Source of the DNA: Pseudomonadota bacterium
Lineage (GTDB): Bacteria > Pseudomonadota > Alphaproteobacteria > Rhizobiales > Hyphomicrobiaceae
Assembly (NCBI GenBank): GCA_023392135.1
Contig: JAEVZQ010000377.1
Coordinates: 1-10,792, forward strand
Direction: 5' to 3'
DNA length: 10,792 nt
Of this stretch, positions 1-6,187 are shown in pieces. The translations under genes were made by a program, and so were the position numbers. Every line of letters starts with the position of its first letter. Within the stretch, counting starts at the first letter, position 1. Below the pieces are notes generated by a model that saw nothing but the letters and a program-made list of their open reading frames with translations, was not told where the DNA came from and searched no databases.

Positions 1-36
1 ATGGTGGTCGGCGCACTGGTCTGGCTTGCGGCTTAG
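1..36 (+). other. possible 3' tail of an upstream gene
   Basis: Reading from base 1, frame 1 gives a short hydrophobic tail (MVVGALVWLAA) ending in TAG at 34-36. This could be the C-terminus of a membrane protein whose body lies outside the window. Frame 2 is also open, up to a TGA at 92-94 that overlaps the next gene's start codon as ATGA, so that frame could equally be the end of a translationally coupled gene. Its residues (ending RAEQA) resemble nothing I recognise. The sequence alone does not decide between these, and either may be non-coding. Confidence 0.2.
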
Positions 37-90
37 GCTCAGCAATGGTCTGGTGGTCTTGTCCTCCTTGGCGGTGCGGGCAGAGCAGGC

Positions 91-735
91 ATGATCACCG
101 TTGAAACGCTCATACTCCTGCTCGACCTCACGGGGACATTCGTGTTCGCGATCAGTGGCGCCGTTGCCGGAGTTCAGCGTCGGTTCGATATCTTCGGCAT
201 CCTGGTGCTTTCCTTCGTCGCTGGAAATTTCGGCGGCATTTCCCGAGACGTACTGATCGGCGCGGTGCCGCCAGCGGCACTGGAAAACGTCCTGTACTTG
301 CTCGCTTCCCTGATCGCAGGCCTGATGACCTTTTTCTGGTATTCGCGTATCCATAGCATGAGCAACACCGTGCTCCTATTCGATGCTGCCGGTTTGGCAC
401 TGTTTTCAGTTTCCGGAACCCAGAAGGCGCTTTCCTTCGGTCTCAATCCCGTCATGGCCGCACTGCTCGGAATGCTCACCGGCATCGGCGGCGGCATGAT
501 GCGCGACATTCTCCAGGCGAAAATTCCGACTGTGTTGCACGCCGATCTGTACGCTGTCGCCGGGCTGGCCGGCGCCTGCGTGGTCATTGCCGGATACGAG
601 ATGGGATTGCCACCAAGCGCCAGTGCACTTACGGGAGCGGCCCTGTGCTTCGCCCTCCGCTATATGGCCATCCTCCACAACTGGCGTTTGCCCGTTGCCC
701 GCGTGGACGACGAGAACGAAGGAAGGGAAACGTGA
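91..735 (+). CDS. TRIC/UPF0126 family membrane protein (YicG/YadS-like)
   Basis: This 214-residue, very hydrophobic inner-membrane protein is built as two similar halves. Each half is about three membrane segments long and carries a glycine-rich motif ending in Arg-Asp: residues 44-53 (AGNFGGISRD) and 130-139 (TGIGGGMMRD). That duplicated GGxxRD pattern, with hydrophobic stretches near 6-28, 34-57, 62-84, 93-110, 116-133 and 152-170, is the signature of the UPF0126 family. The family is now annotated as prokaryotic trimeric intracellular cation (TRIC) channels, and older databases call the domain a glycine transporter. Members are usually about 200-215 residues, so it looks complete. The tail after residue 200 is charged and probably cytoplasmic. 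The ATG at 91 has only a weak purine-rich region upstream (gagcagg). Substrate or ion specificity cannot be read from the sequence. It converges with the helix-hairpin-helix gene and has no obvious functional link to it. Confidence 0.93.
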   Translation: MITVETLILLLDLTGTFVFAISGAVAGVQRRFDIFGILVLSFVAGNFGGISRDVLIGAVPPAALENVLYLLASLIAGLMTFFWYSRIHSMSNTVLLFDAAGLALFSVSGTQKALSFGLNPVMAALLGMLTGIGGGMMRDILQAKIPTVLHADLYAVAGLAGACVVIAGYEMGLPPSASALTGAALCFALRYMAILHNWRLPVARVDDENEGRET

Positions 736-791
736 GGCGGAACCGGGGGGCCGACTCGACTGGGCGCCGATCACTCTCCCGCAGTTTGTGC

Positions 792-1034
792 CTACGACAG
801 CCCCGCGCCGCTACTCTTCAGTCGCTCGATGATGCTCTGGCTGATGCCGGGAACACGTGCGACTTCATCCCAGCTCCGGAACGGACGCCGATAGACCAGC
901 GCCTGGATCCGTGCCGGGCCGACCGCTGAGACAGCGGCCAGCATATCCGCCGGAGCGGTATTCAGATCGATCCGGCAGGACCGGTCGCGGGTAGCCGCCA
1001 CGTCGGAGAAATCGCATTGTGTCGGAGATGTCAT
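792..1034 (-). CDS. small stand-alone helix-hairpin-helix (ComEA-type) protein
   Basis: This 80-residue protein consists mostly of a ComEA-like tandem helix-hairpin-helix domain. Residues 22-28 (IDLNTAP) form the conserved family entry, residues 33-46 carry the first hairpin (AVGPARI) and residues 58-72 the second (VPGISQSIIERL). In ComEA, UvrC and related proteins such domains bind the DNA backbone without sequence specificity. Here there is no signal peptide or membrane anchor ahead of the domain: residues 1-21 are polar and include Cys7 and Cys20. It is therefore probably cytoplasmic rather than a competence receptor, and its role is unknown. It lies 116 bases downstream of the cyclopropane synthase gene on the same strand and could be co-transcribed. 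No strong Shine-Dalgarno sequence precedes the ATG. The competing frame on this strand (865-1122) has no recognisable domain. Confidence 0.78.
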   Translation of the reverse strand: MTSPTQCDFSDVAATRDRSCRIDLNTAPADMLAAVSAVGPARIQALVYRRPFRSWDEVARVPGISQSIIERLKSSGAGLS

Positions 1035-1150
1035 GGCTTGGTTGGCCCCTACTGACCCAAGACGATCCCAGAACGAGCGGACAGGCTAAAAGTTCCTCGG
1101 GTGACGCACCGTTGGGGCGCAAGTCGCCCGCCCGACAATCACTTCATGTT

Positions 1151-2461
1151 TCAGTGATATAGATCAGCTCGCGTCGGTGGCAGCTGGGGTGGCCGCTTGG
1201 CGGACTTGCTGGCCAGAGTCTGGTAGATGCGCGCAGTTCCACGGGAGAAGGCGAGGGAGACACCGGCCAGATAGGCGACCCAGATCCGGAATTTCTCCTC
1301 ACCGACGAAAGAGATGGCCCGTTCCCGATTGGCGGTCAGCCGTTCGCACCACAACTGGCAGGTGCGGGCGTAGTGCAGCCGCCAGGCCTCGACGTCGTGA
1401 ACCTCGAATCCGGCGCGCTCCATCGCCACGATCGAGTGGCCGATGTCATCAAGCTCACCCCCTGGAAAGATGTATTTGGCGATGGCACGCTGCTCCGGCC
1501 GCATCCGGCGCCCGCGCCAGGAGGCCCTCGGCGCCCGGCGCGAGATGGCGTGGTTGAGGAAAAGCCCGTCCGGGGCAAGCAAGGACTGCACTTTCGCCAT
1601 GTATTTCGGGATGTTGGCGAGACCGATGTGCTCGTACATGCCAACAGATGCGATCTTATCGAATGTTCCCGCGACAGAGCTGTAGTCCCGGAGATCGAGC
1701 GTCACCTGACCTTCGAGACCAAGGCGTTTCACCTTGTCGCGCGCGTAGCCGAGTTGCTCCTCTGACAGCGTGATCCCGTGCGCCTGGACGCCGTAGTGGC
1801 GGGCCGCATGGCAAACGAGGCCGCCCCATCCACAGCCGATGTCGAGCAGGCGATCACCCGTTTTCAGGCGCAGCTTGCGACAGATCATGTCCAGCTTGTC
1901 GCGTTGCGCAGTGGCGAGGTCGTTCTGCCAGTCCGTGAAATAAGCGCAGGAATAGACCATCTCCGGATCGAGGAAGAGTGCGTAGAAATCGTTCGACAGG
2001 TCGTAGTGAAATTGCACATACGCCTTGTTGTCGCGACGGCGTTGCGACCGCCCGGTGATTTCACCACTGAAACCATGTACGTCCTCAGCCTTGTCGGCGG
2101 GCACGAGAAGGAACGGCGCTAGCGCCTTCAGGATGGCAAGCTTGCTCACGCCCTTGAAGCTTGCCGACCGGCCATTGCGATTGAGCTGCCGTCCGAAATC
2201 GATCAGCGTCCCGCCCTCGAAGCCGATTCGACCCTCAGCATAGTGGCGGATGAGATTGTCGAGTGTCGGCCGGCGCACAAGTGACCCGATCACGCCCGGC
2301 CCAGTGACCGAGATCGCGAATGCTCCGTTGACGGCGCGGCCCAACGGCGCCAGTGAGCCGTCCCACAGCCGAACGGAAGCATCGAGGTCGAGACGCTCCG
2401 CGAGGAGCTCGACAAGCTGCCGCGCGGCTGAAAGGAAACGCTTATTCTTCTCTGCCGGCAT
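1151..2461 (-). CDS. cfa: cyclopropane-fatty-acyl-phospholipid synthase family methyltransferase
   Basis: The 436-residue protein matches the CFA synthase family. These enzymes use S-adenosylmethionine to add a methylene bridge across the double bond of unsaturated phospholipid acyl chains at the inner membrane. Residues 1-110 form the N-terminal lipid-binding region and the methyltransferase fold follows. Seen in the sequence: the HYDLSNDFY entry motif (152-160), YSCAYF with Cys172, the SAM-binding loop DIGCGWGG (207-214), ITLSEEQ (230-236), SVGMYEHIG with Glu277, His304 and Ile306 in NHAI, and Tyr364. From knowledge of the E. coli enzyme these correspond to the active-site Cys139, Glu239, His266, Ile268 and Tyr316, so it should be active. 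A close paralogue acting on another lipid is possible. The ATG at 2461 follows a G-rich stretch that could act as a ribosome binding site. It is transcribed divergently from soxY, and such genes are often induced by stress or stationary phase, though nothing here shows that. Confidence 0.93.
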   Translation of the reverse strand: MPAEKNKRFLSAARQLVELLAERLDLDASVRLWDGSLAPLGRAVNGAFAISVTGPGVIGSLVRRPTLDNLIRHYAEGRIGFEGGTLIDFGRQLNRNGRSASFKGVSKLAILKALAPFLLVPADKAEDVHGFSGEITGRSQRRRDNKAYVQFHYDLSNDFYALFLDPEMVYSCAYFTDWQNDLATAQRDKLDMICRKLRLKTGDRLLDIGCGWGGLVCHAARHYGVQAHGITLSEEQLGYARDKVKRLGLEGQVTLDLRDYSSVAGTFDKIASVGMYEHIGLANIPKYMAKVQSLLAPDGLFLNHAISRRAPRASWRGRRMRPEQRAIAKYIFPGGELDDIGHSIVAMERAGFEVHDVEAWRLHYARTCQLWCERLTANRERAISFVGEEKFRIWVAYLAGVSLAFSRGTARIYQTLASKSAKRPPQLPPTRADLYH

Positions 2462-2852
2462 CTGCGCCCCACCCCCATCCTTTAGCTATCGGGAAAGTCG
2501 GAGACTCACACGGATTCCCACGCTGACGCAATCCCGGGGTTGGTTGGCTTGGCGGCCGCGCCGGGGGGTCGAGAATGATAGCCCCCACCAGGGCGAGCCC
2601 ACCAACTGCAAGCAAAACCTGCTGCTGCTGCGATGGTCAGAAGAAAGCCGTTACCGAGAGAGCCGGTCGCCATGGCAGATCATTCTCAAATTTGCAAATG
2701 GATATTTCGACAGACTAATATCTGTTTGGGCAAGACCTTGACCGGCCCTGACCGGATGAGATCACGACGGATTTTTACGGGATGCTTCGCCAAGGGTCTT
2801 CGCTCAAGCTACTGCGAAGAAAATGTGACAGCGGTTCAGGAAGGTCGGACAA
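2462..2852. other. divergent intergenic region between cfa and soxY
   Basis: I find no convincing gene in these 391 bases. The open frames that cross it are cut from neighbouring genes or lack recognisable protein character. The half next to cfa is GC-rich and carries CTGCTGCTG-type low-complexity sequence near 2615-2630. The half next to soxY contains an AT-rich island (2681-2730, 17 of 50 bases G or C) with palindromes, and then the soxY ribosome binding site (caggaagg, 2837-2844). It must hold the promoters of both divergent units. Confidence 0.6.
2681..2730 (+). promoter_or_regulatory. candidate soxYZ promoter/operator (AT-rich island with palindromes)
   Basis: This stretch has 34% GC in an otherwise GC-rich region. 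It contains a perfect 10-base palindrome, ATTTGCAAAT (2689-2698), and a spaced inverted repeat, ACAGA (2710-2714) with TCTGT (2721-2725). TAATAT at 2716-2721 matches four of six bases of a -10 box, and TTGCAA at 2691-2696 matches four of six of a -35 box, with a long 19-base spacer. Sulfur-oxidation genes in alphaproteobacteria are often repressed by ArsR-family regulators that bind AT-rich palindromes, so an operator here is reasonable. No regulator gene is present in the window. Confidence 0.35.
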
Positions 2853-3356
2853 ATGACAACGTCACTGGGTGAAAATTCGAGGGACTTTCTTGTCCGCGGA
2901 GCGATCAGCCGGCGTGAGCTTCTGGTCGGGATCGGCGTTGCGGGCGCGACGACCCTCTTGCTGCTGTCGGACAATCCCGCTCTGGCCGCTGCCGACGATG
3001 GCTGGGAGGCAGCGCTCAAAAAAATTACGGGCGGCGCGACGACGATCGACGGCAGGGTGACACTTGAAATGCCGGAAATCGCAGAAAACGGAAACACGGT
3101 TCCGTTCTCGGTTTCAGTCGACAGCCCGATGACCGATAAGGACTACGTGAAAGCCGTTCACGTGATCTCCACCGGCAATCCCCAGCCGGTGGTCGCAACA
3201 TTCCACTTCACTCCTGATTCCGGCAAGGCCGAAATATCGAGCCGCATGCGGCTCGCAAAAACTCAGGAGATCGTCAGCGTGGCCGAGCTGAGCGACGGCA
3301 AGTTTGCGCTGGCGAAAAAGACTGTGAAGGTCACCATCGGCGGTTGTGGTGGCTAG
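2853..3356 (+). CDS. soxY: thiosulfate-oxidation carrier protein SoxY
   Basis: SoxY carries the sulfur substrate on a C-terminal cysteine during periplasmic thiosulfate oxidation, as a heterodimer with SoxZ. The 167-residue product ends in TIGGCGG, the canonical flexible carrier tail, with Cys165 as the attachment residue. Residues 19-24 (SRRELL) followed by a hydrophobic stretch (24-38) and ALA-A near 43-46 form a twin-arginine signal peptide, as expected for export of the folded SoxYZ complex. The mature part (about 47-160) is rich in beta strands and includes the typical WEAALKKI start. The ATG at 2853 is chosen because caggaagg lies 8 bases upstream and the signal peptide then has a normal length. 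soxZ follows after 59 bases. The usual soxXA, soxB and soxCD partners are not in this window, so its catalytic partners must be elsewhere in the genome or absent. Confidence 0.95.
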   Translation: MTTSLGENSRDFLVRGAISRRELLVGIGVAGATTLLLLSDNPALAAADDGWEAALKKITGGATTIDGRVTLEMPEIAENGNTVPFSVSVDSPMTDKDYVKAVHVISTGNPQPVVATFHFTPDSGKAEISSRMRLAKTQEIVSVAELSDGKFALAKKTVKVTIGGCGG

Positions 3357-3415
3357 CGGTCTTCTGGCGGGCCGCCAGTCCACTTCTCATCAGCGAATTC
3401 GAAGGAAGCAAACTC

Positions 3416-3739
3416 ATGTCGACGAAGCCGCGCATCAGGGTTCCTGAGACTGCAAAGGCCGGCGAGGTGATCGAGATCAAGACGCTCATCTCTCACATCA
3501 TGGAGACCGGGCAACGTAAGGATGGGGACGGTAATACGATCCCGCGCAACATCATCAACACGTTCACGGCCACTTTCAACGGCAAGGAAGTGTTCAAGGC
3601 GGACCTGCACCCCGGCATCTCGGCGAACCCCTTCATAACCTTTCACATGCGGGTGCCCGGCCCCGGCGACCTGGAGCTGAGCTGGCTCGACGACTCCGGC
3701 CAGAAGATTACAGAGAGAGCCAAAGTCAACGTCTCCTGA
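3416..3739 (+). CDS. soxZ: thiosulfate-oxidation carrier complex subunit SoxZ
   Basis: SoxZ is the partner of SoxY. It stabilises the carrier cysteine arm and has no signal peptide of its own because it is exported with SoxY through the Tat pathway. The 107 residues match the family's usual length of about 100-110. They include the N-terminal strand with KPRIRVP (4-10), the HIMETGQRKD segment (27-36), the P43-R44-N45-I46-I47 motif, and HPGISANPFITFHMRVPGPG (65-84). The reading frame stays open upstream to an ATG at 3344 inside soxY. The ATG at 3416 is preferred because gaaggaag (3401-3408) precedes it at correct spacing and the family begins there. It is co-directional with soxY, 59 bases downstream, and almost certainly in the same transcript. 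Confidence 0.95.
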   Translation: MSTKPRIRVPETAKAGEVIEIKTLISHIMETGQRKDGDGNTIPRNIINTFTATFNGKEVFKADLHPGISANPFITFHMRVPGPGDLELSWLDDSGQKITERAKVNVS

Positions 3740-3878
3740 CGTCCCGAGCGGGCCCTTCCCCCGGGGTCGAAAAAACCGCTTCGCACCCGTCGCGGTAGTG
3801 CTGTAAGTGAGGCAGGCGGAGAGCTCGCGATAAAGCGGGCCGGACTGCAGGCGACTTAGGCATCGATTGGGGGGCACC

Positions 3879-4046
3879 GTGACTGAATCGGGCGCATTCG
3901 AAGTGCTTCTGGGTATCGTGGGCACCATCGGCAGCATCGCCGGCCGGCACGAGGATCCATTCTCGGCCGGCATGGTGTTTTTGGCGAGCGTGCTGCTGGT
4001 CGGCCTCGGGGTGGTGCAGCTCAGGAAGTACAAAGGCTGGTTCTAG
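3879..4046 (+). CDS. putative 55-residue membrane protein downstream of soxZ
   Basis: This is a short open frame of 55 residues that I do not recognise. It starts with GTG at 3879, preceded by a run of G (3869-3874) that could serve as a ribosome binding site, and stops with TAG at 4044-4046. Residues 7-21 are moderately hydrophobic. Residues 31-47 (GMVFLASVLLVGLGVVQ) form a clear membrane segment, followed by the positive tail LRKYKGWF, which suggests that end faces the cytoplasm. Of 55 codons, 45 end in G or C, which is the bias of real genes in this GC-rich DNA and the best argument that it is coding. It lies 139 bases after soxZ on the same strand and may be a late member of that unit. 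A longer antisense frame (3353-4033) covers it but has no domain character. Confidence 0.45.
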   Translation: MTESGAFEVLLGIVGTIGSIAGRHEDPFSAGMVFLASVLLVGLGVVQLRKYKGWF

Positions 4047-4376
4047 CTGGTTCCGGCCGGCGTCGAAAAATCCCGCGCTTGGCCGGCGCGTTGCGCAAGA
4101 TCTGAACCGGACGCATTTTCTGCAGGTCCCTGTACACTTGACGTGCTCGGCTCAACGGACCACTACGAGCACCAAGCATCCGCCATCATCTCGCCTCCAG
4201 TTTCGGGCAGGACCGCACGGCCAAGTTGCATCGGGGAGCTGACTACGTCAGTGGAGCTTGTGCAGCTTGGTCAATCGATGGCACGAATTGTAATGTGATT
4301 CGGGCGTCGACTTGATGGGTGGGGCCATGGGCAAAATCGAGACGGCCTGCCGTCGGGCAGGTGGCTGATTTCCGGC
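4047..4376. other. 330-base intergenic region before the ABC exporter
   Basis: I see no gene here. It holds the 5' leader and presumably the promoter of the exporter gene. Visible structure: an inverted repeat of GTGCTCG (4143-4149) and CGAGCAC (4166-4172), a short hairpin CTGAC/GTCAG (4239-4251), a 6-bp hairpin just before the start codon (4346-4361), and a repeat of GGCCGGCG at its left end. TTGACG at 4138-4143 resembles a -35 box, but no good -10 follows at normal spacing. Confidence 0.5.
4346..4361 (+). promoter_or_regulatory. 6-bp hairpin in the exporter gene leader
   Basis: CCTGCC (4346-4351) and GGCAGG (4356-4361) are perfectly complementary around the tetraloop GTCG. A G-U pair could extend the stem by one. 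The hairpin ends 15 bases before the ATG at 4377, right where a ribosome would land, and the exporter gene has no good Shine-Dalgarno sequence. It could affect translation or mRNA stability. No T-run follows it, so it is not an intrinsic terminator. Confidence 0.3.
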
Positions 4377-6170
4377 ATGATAGTCAAAGACGCTACCGTT
4401 CTGCGGGTGCTGTGGCGCCTGCTGGGCGAGCACGGCCGCACGTATGCGCCACGCTATGCAATCGCCTTCATGTTCATGGGTGTGGTGGCAGGTTGTACCT
4501 CCCTCAGCGCCTGGATGATGAAGGACGTGGTGAACAAGATCTTCGTCGACCAGGACCAGGCGGCGCTGGTGTGGATTCCGCTCGCCATCTCGGTCCTTTT
4601 CGTTGCCAAAGGCATCGCTGCCTACCTGCAGGAGATCTCGCTCAGCCGCATCGGCAACCGGATCGTCGCCCAGATCCAGAAGCGCATGTACGATCACATG
4701 CTCAAGATGGGCGTTGGCTTCTATCAGCAGTATCCATCGAGTGAGCTGATCACGCGCATCACCCACAACGCCCAGGCCGCGCGAAGCATGCTCAACCAGA
4801 TCGCGGTCGGGCTGGGGCGTGATCTCCTGACGCTGATCGGGCTGATTTTCGTCATGATCGCGCAGGACCCGGTCCTCGCAGCGATTTGCCTTATCGGCGG
4901 ACCCGTCGCGGCAGTCGTGCTCAAGAAGCTGACGCAGCGTGTACAGAAGGCAGCGGACAGGCAGTTCACGGGCATGTCCACGATCGTCGGGACCATGCGC
5001 GAGAGCGCCCAGGGCATTCGTATCGTCAAGTCGTTCCAGCTCGAGCCGCTGCTGCAGCGTCGTATGGACCAGGGCGTCGATGGCGTCGAGCGGTTGTCGA
5101 ACAAGATCGTTGCCGTGAGCGCGCTGGTCAATCCGCTGATCGAGACGATTGGCGGTCTGGCGGTTGCGATGGCCGTTGTCTATGCGGGTTGGCGGAGCGC
5201 CTCCTTCGGCGACACGCCAGGGCAGTTCTTTGCTTTCATCACTGCTCTGCTGATGGCCGCTGATCCGGCGCGGCGGTTGTCCAAGCTGCAGTTGCAGCTC
5301 GCCACCTCGGCGATCGGCGTGAAGATGATGTACGACCTGCTGGACAAGCCGGCTGCCGAGGTCGGCGAGGACCAGCGCCCGGATCTCATCGCCAGCGAAG
5401 GCGAGGTTCGGCTCGAGGGCGTATCATTCTCCTACGATCCGGACACCCCGGTCCTGTCCGGGCTGGACCTTGTCGCACCATCGGGCAAGACGACGGCGCT
5501 TGTCGGCCTCTCGGGAAGTGGCAAGACTACCATATTCAATCTGCTGCAAAGGTTCTGGGAACCGGCGCGCGGCGTCATCCGGATCGACGGCCAGCCGATC
5601 TCCGAGTTCTCGATCTCCTCCCTACGGCGGCAGATCGCGCTCGTCAGTCAGGATGTATTCCTGTTCGAGGGAACGATCCGCGAGAACATCGTTGCGGGGC
5701 GCGAGAACGCGTCCGAGAAGGAGATCGTTGCTGCAGCCAAGGCTGCGCAGGCCGACGAGTTTATCCTGTCGCTGCCGAACGGGTACGAGACGCAAGTGGG
5801 CGAGCTCGGGTCGCAGATCTCCGGCGGGCAGCGCCAGCGCATCTCTCTGGCCCGTGCCTTCCTGAAGGACGCACCCATCATCCTGCTCGATGAGCCGACA
5901 TCCGCGCTCGACAGCGAGACGGAACAGGCGATCCAGTCAGCCCTGCAGGAGCTTACCCGAAATCGCACGACCATCGTCATTGCGCATCGACTCGCAACCG
6001 TAGCGAATGCAGACCTCATTCATGTCATGGAAAAGGGCCGGGTGATCGAGAGCGGCCGTCATCGCGAGCTCATCGAACGGGGCGGGCTTTATGCACGGCT
6101 GTACCAGATCCAGTTCGCCAACGCGGTCTCGAGCCCTGAAGGCAGGGACGTTGCGGCCGCCAGTGCTTGA
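4377..6170 (+). CDS. MsbA-like ABC exporter, fused permease and ATPase
   Basis: This 597-residue half-transporter should act as a homodimer in the inner membrane and use ATP to move a lipid or glycolipid, or another hydrophobic substrate, outward. Residues 1-310 are the six-helix type I exporter domain, with segments near 25-48, 63-85, 146-163, 165-184, 245-270 and 280-296. Residues 340-575 are the nucleotide-binding domain. It contains Walker A GLSGSGKTT (377-385), the Q-loop VSQD (423-426), the signature ISGGQ (481-485), Walker B IILLDE with Glu506 as catalytic base, D-loop SALD (509-512) and the H-loop His537. All are intact, so it should be active. Length and layout fit MsbA or lipid-linked glycan exporters, but substrates cannot be told apart by sequence in this family. 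It is transcribed alone after a 330-base leader and converges on a glycosyltransferase gene 17 bases away. The ATG at 4377 is the only plausible start, despite a weak ribosome binding site. Confidence 0.93.
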   Translation: MIVKDATVLRVLWRLLGEHGRTYAPRYAIAFMFMGVVAGCTSLSAWMMKDVVNKIFVDQDQAALVWIPLAISVLFVAKGIAAYLQEISLSRIGNRIVAQIQKRMYDHMLKMGVGFYQQYPSSELITRITHNAQAARSMLNQIAVGLGRDLLTLIGLIFVMIAQDPVLAAICLIGGPVAAVVLKKLTQRVQKAADRQFTGMSTIVGTMRESAQGIRIVKSFQLEPLLQRRMDQGVDGVERLSNKIVAVSALVNPLIETIGGLAVAMAVVYAGWRSASFGDTPGQFFAFITALLMAADPARRLSKLQLQLATSAIGVKMMYDLLDKPAAEVGEDQRPDLIASEGEVRLEGVSFSYDPDTPVLSGLDLVAPSGKTTALVGLSGSGKTTIFNLLQRFWEPARGVIRIDGQPISEFSISSLRRQIALVSQDVFLFEGTIRENIVAGRENASEKEIVAAAKAAQADEFILSLPNGYETQVGELGSQISGGQRQRISLARAFLKDAPIILLDEPTSALDSETEQAIQSALQELTRNRTTIVIAHRLATVANADLIHVMEKGRVIESGRHRELIERGGLYARLYQIQFANAVSSPEGRDVAAASA

Positions 6171-6182
6171 TCTGCCGGCAGA
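6171..6182. repeat. perfect 12-base palindrome between convergent stops
   Basis: TCTGCCGGCAGA is its own reverse complement and fills most of the 17-base gap between the exporter stop codon (6168-6170) and the glycosyltransferase stop (6188-6190). As RNA it could form at most a 4-bp stem with a tetraloop, and no T-run follows on either strand, so a bidirectional terminator is only a weak possibility. Confidence 0.25.
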
Positions 6183-6187
6183 GCCTG

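Noticed and set aside
1115..1129. GGGCG/CGCCC hairpin between cfa and the HhH gene as a possible terminator
   Set aside because: Only 5 bp of stem and no T-run after it on the minus strand, so no terminator can be claimed.
1373..1765. 130-residue plus-strand open frame opposite cfa
   Set aside because: Shadow of the CFA synthase coding strand, with no protein character.
3740..3775. GC-rich stretch followed by a run of A just after soxZ as a possible terminator
   Set aside because: The best stem is about 4 bp and the run is A rather than T on the coding strand.
3353..4033. 226-residue minus-strand open frame across soxZ and the small membrane gene
   Set aside because: It is antisense to soxZ, has no recognisable domain and its composition is what high-GC antisense frames give.
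4279..4294. TGGCACG, resembling the -24 element of a sigma-54 promoter before the exporter
   Set aside because: The matching -12 element (TTGC) is absent at the required spacing; AA occurs where GC is needed.
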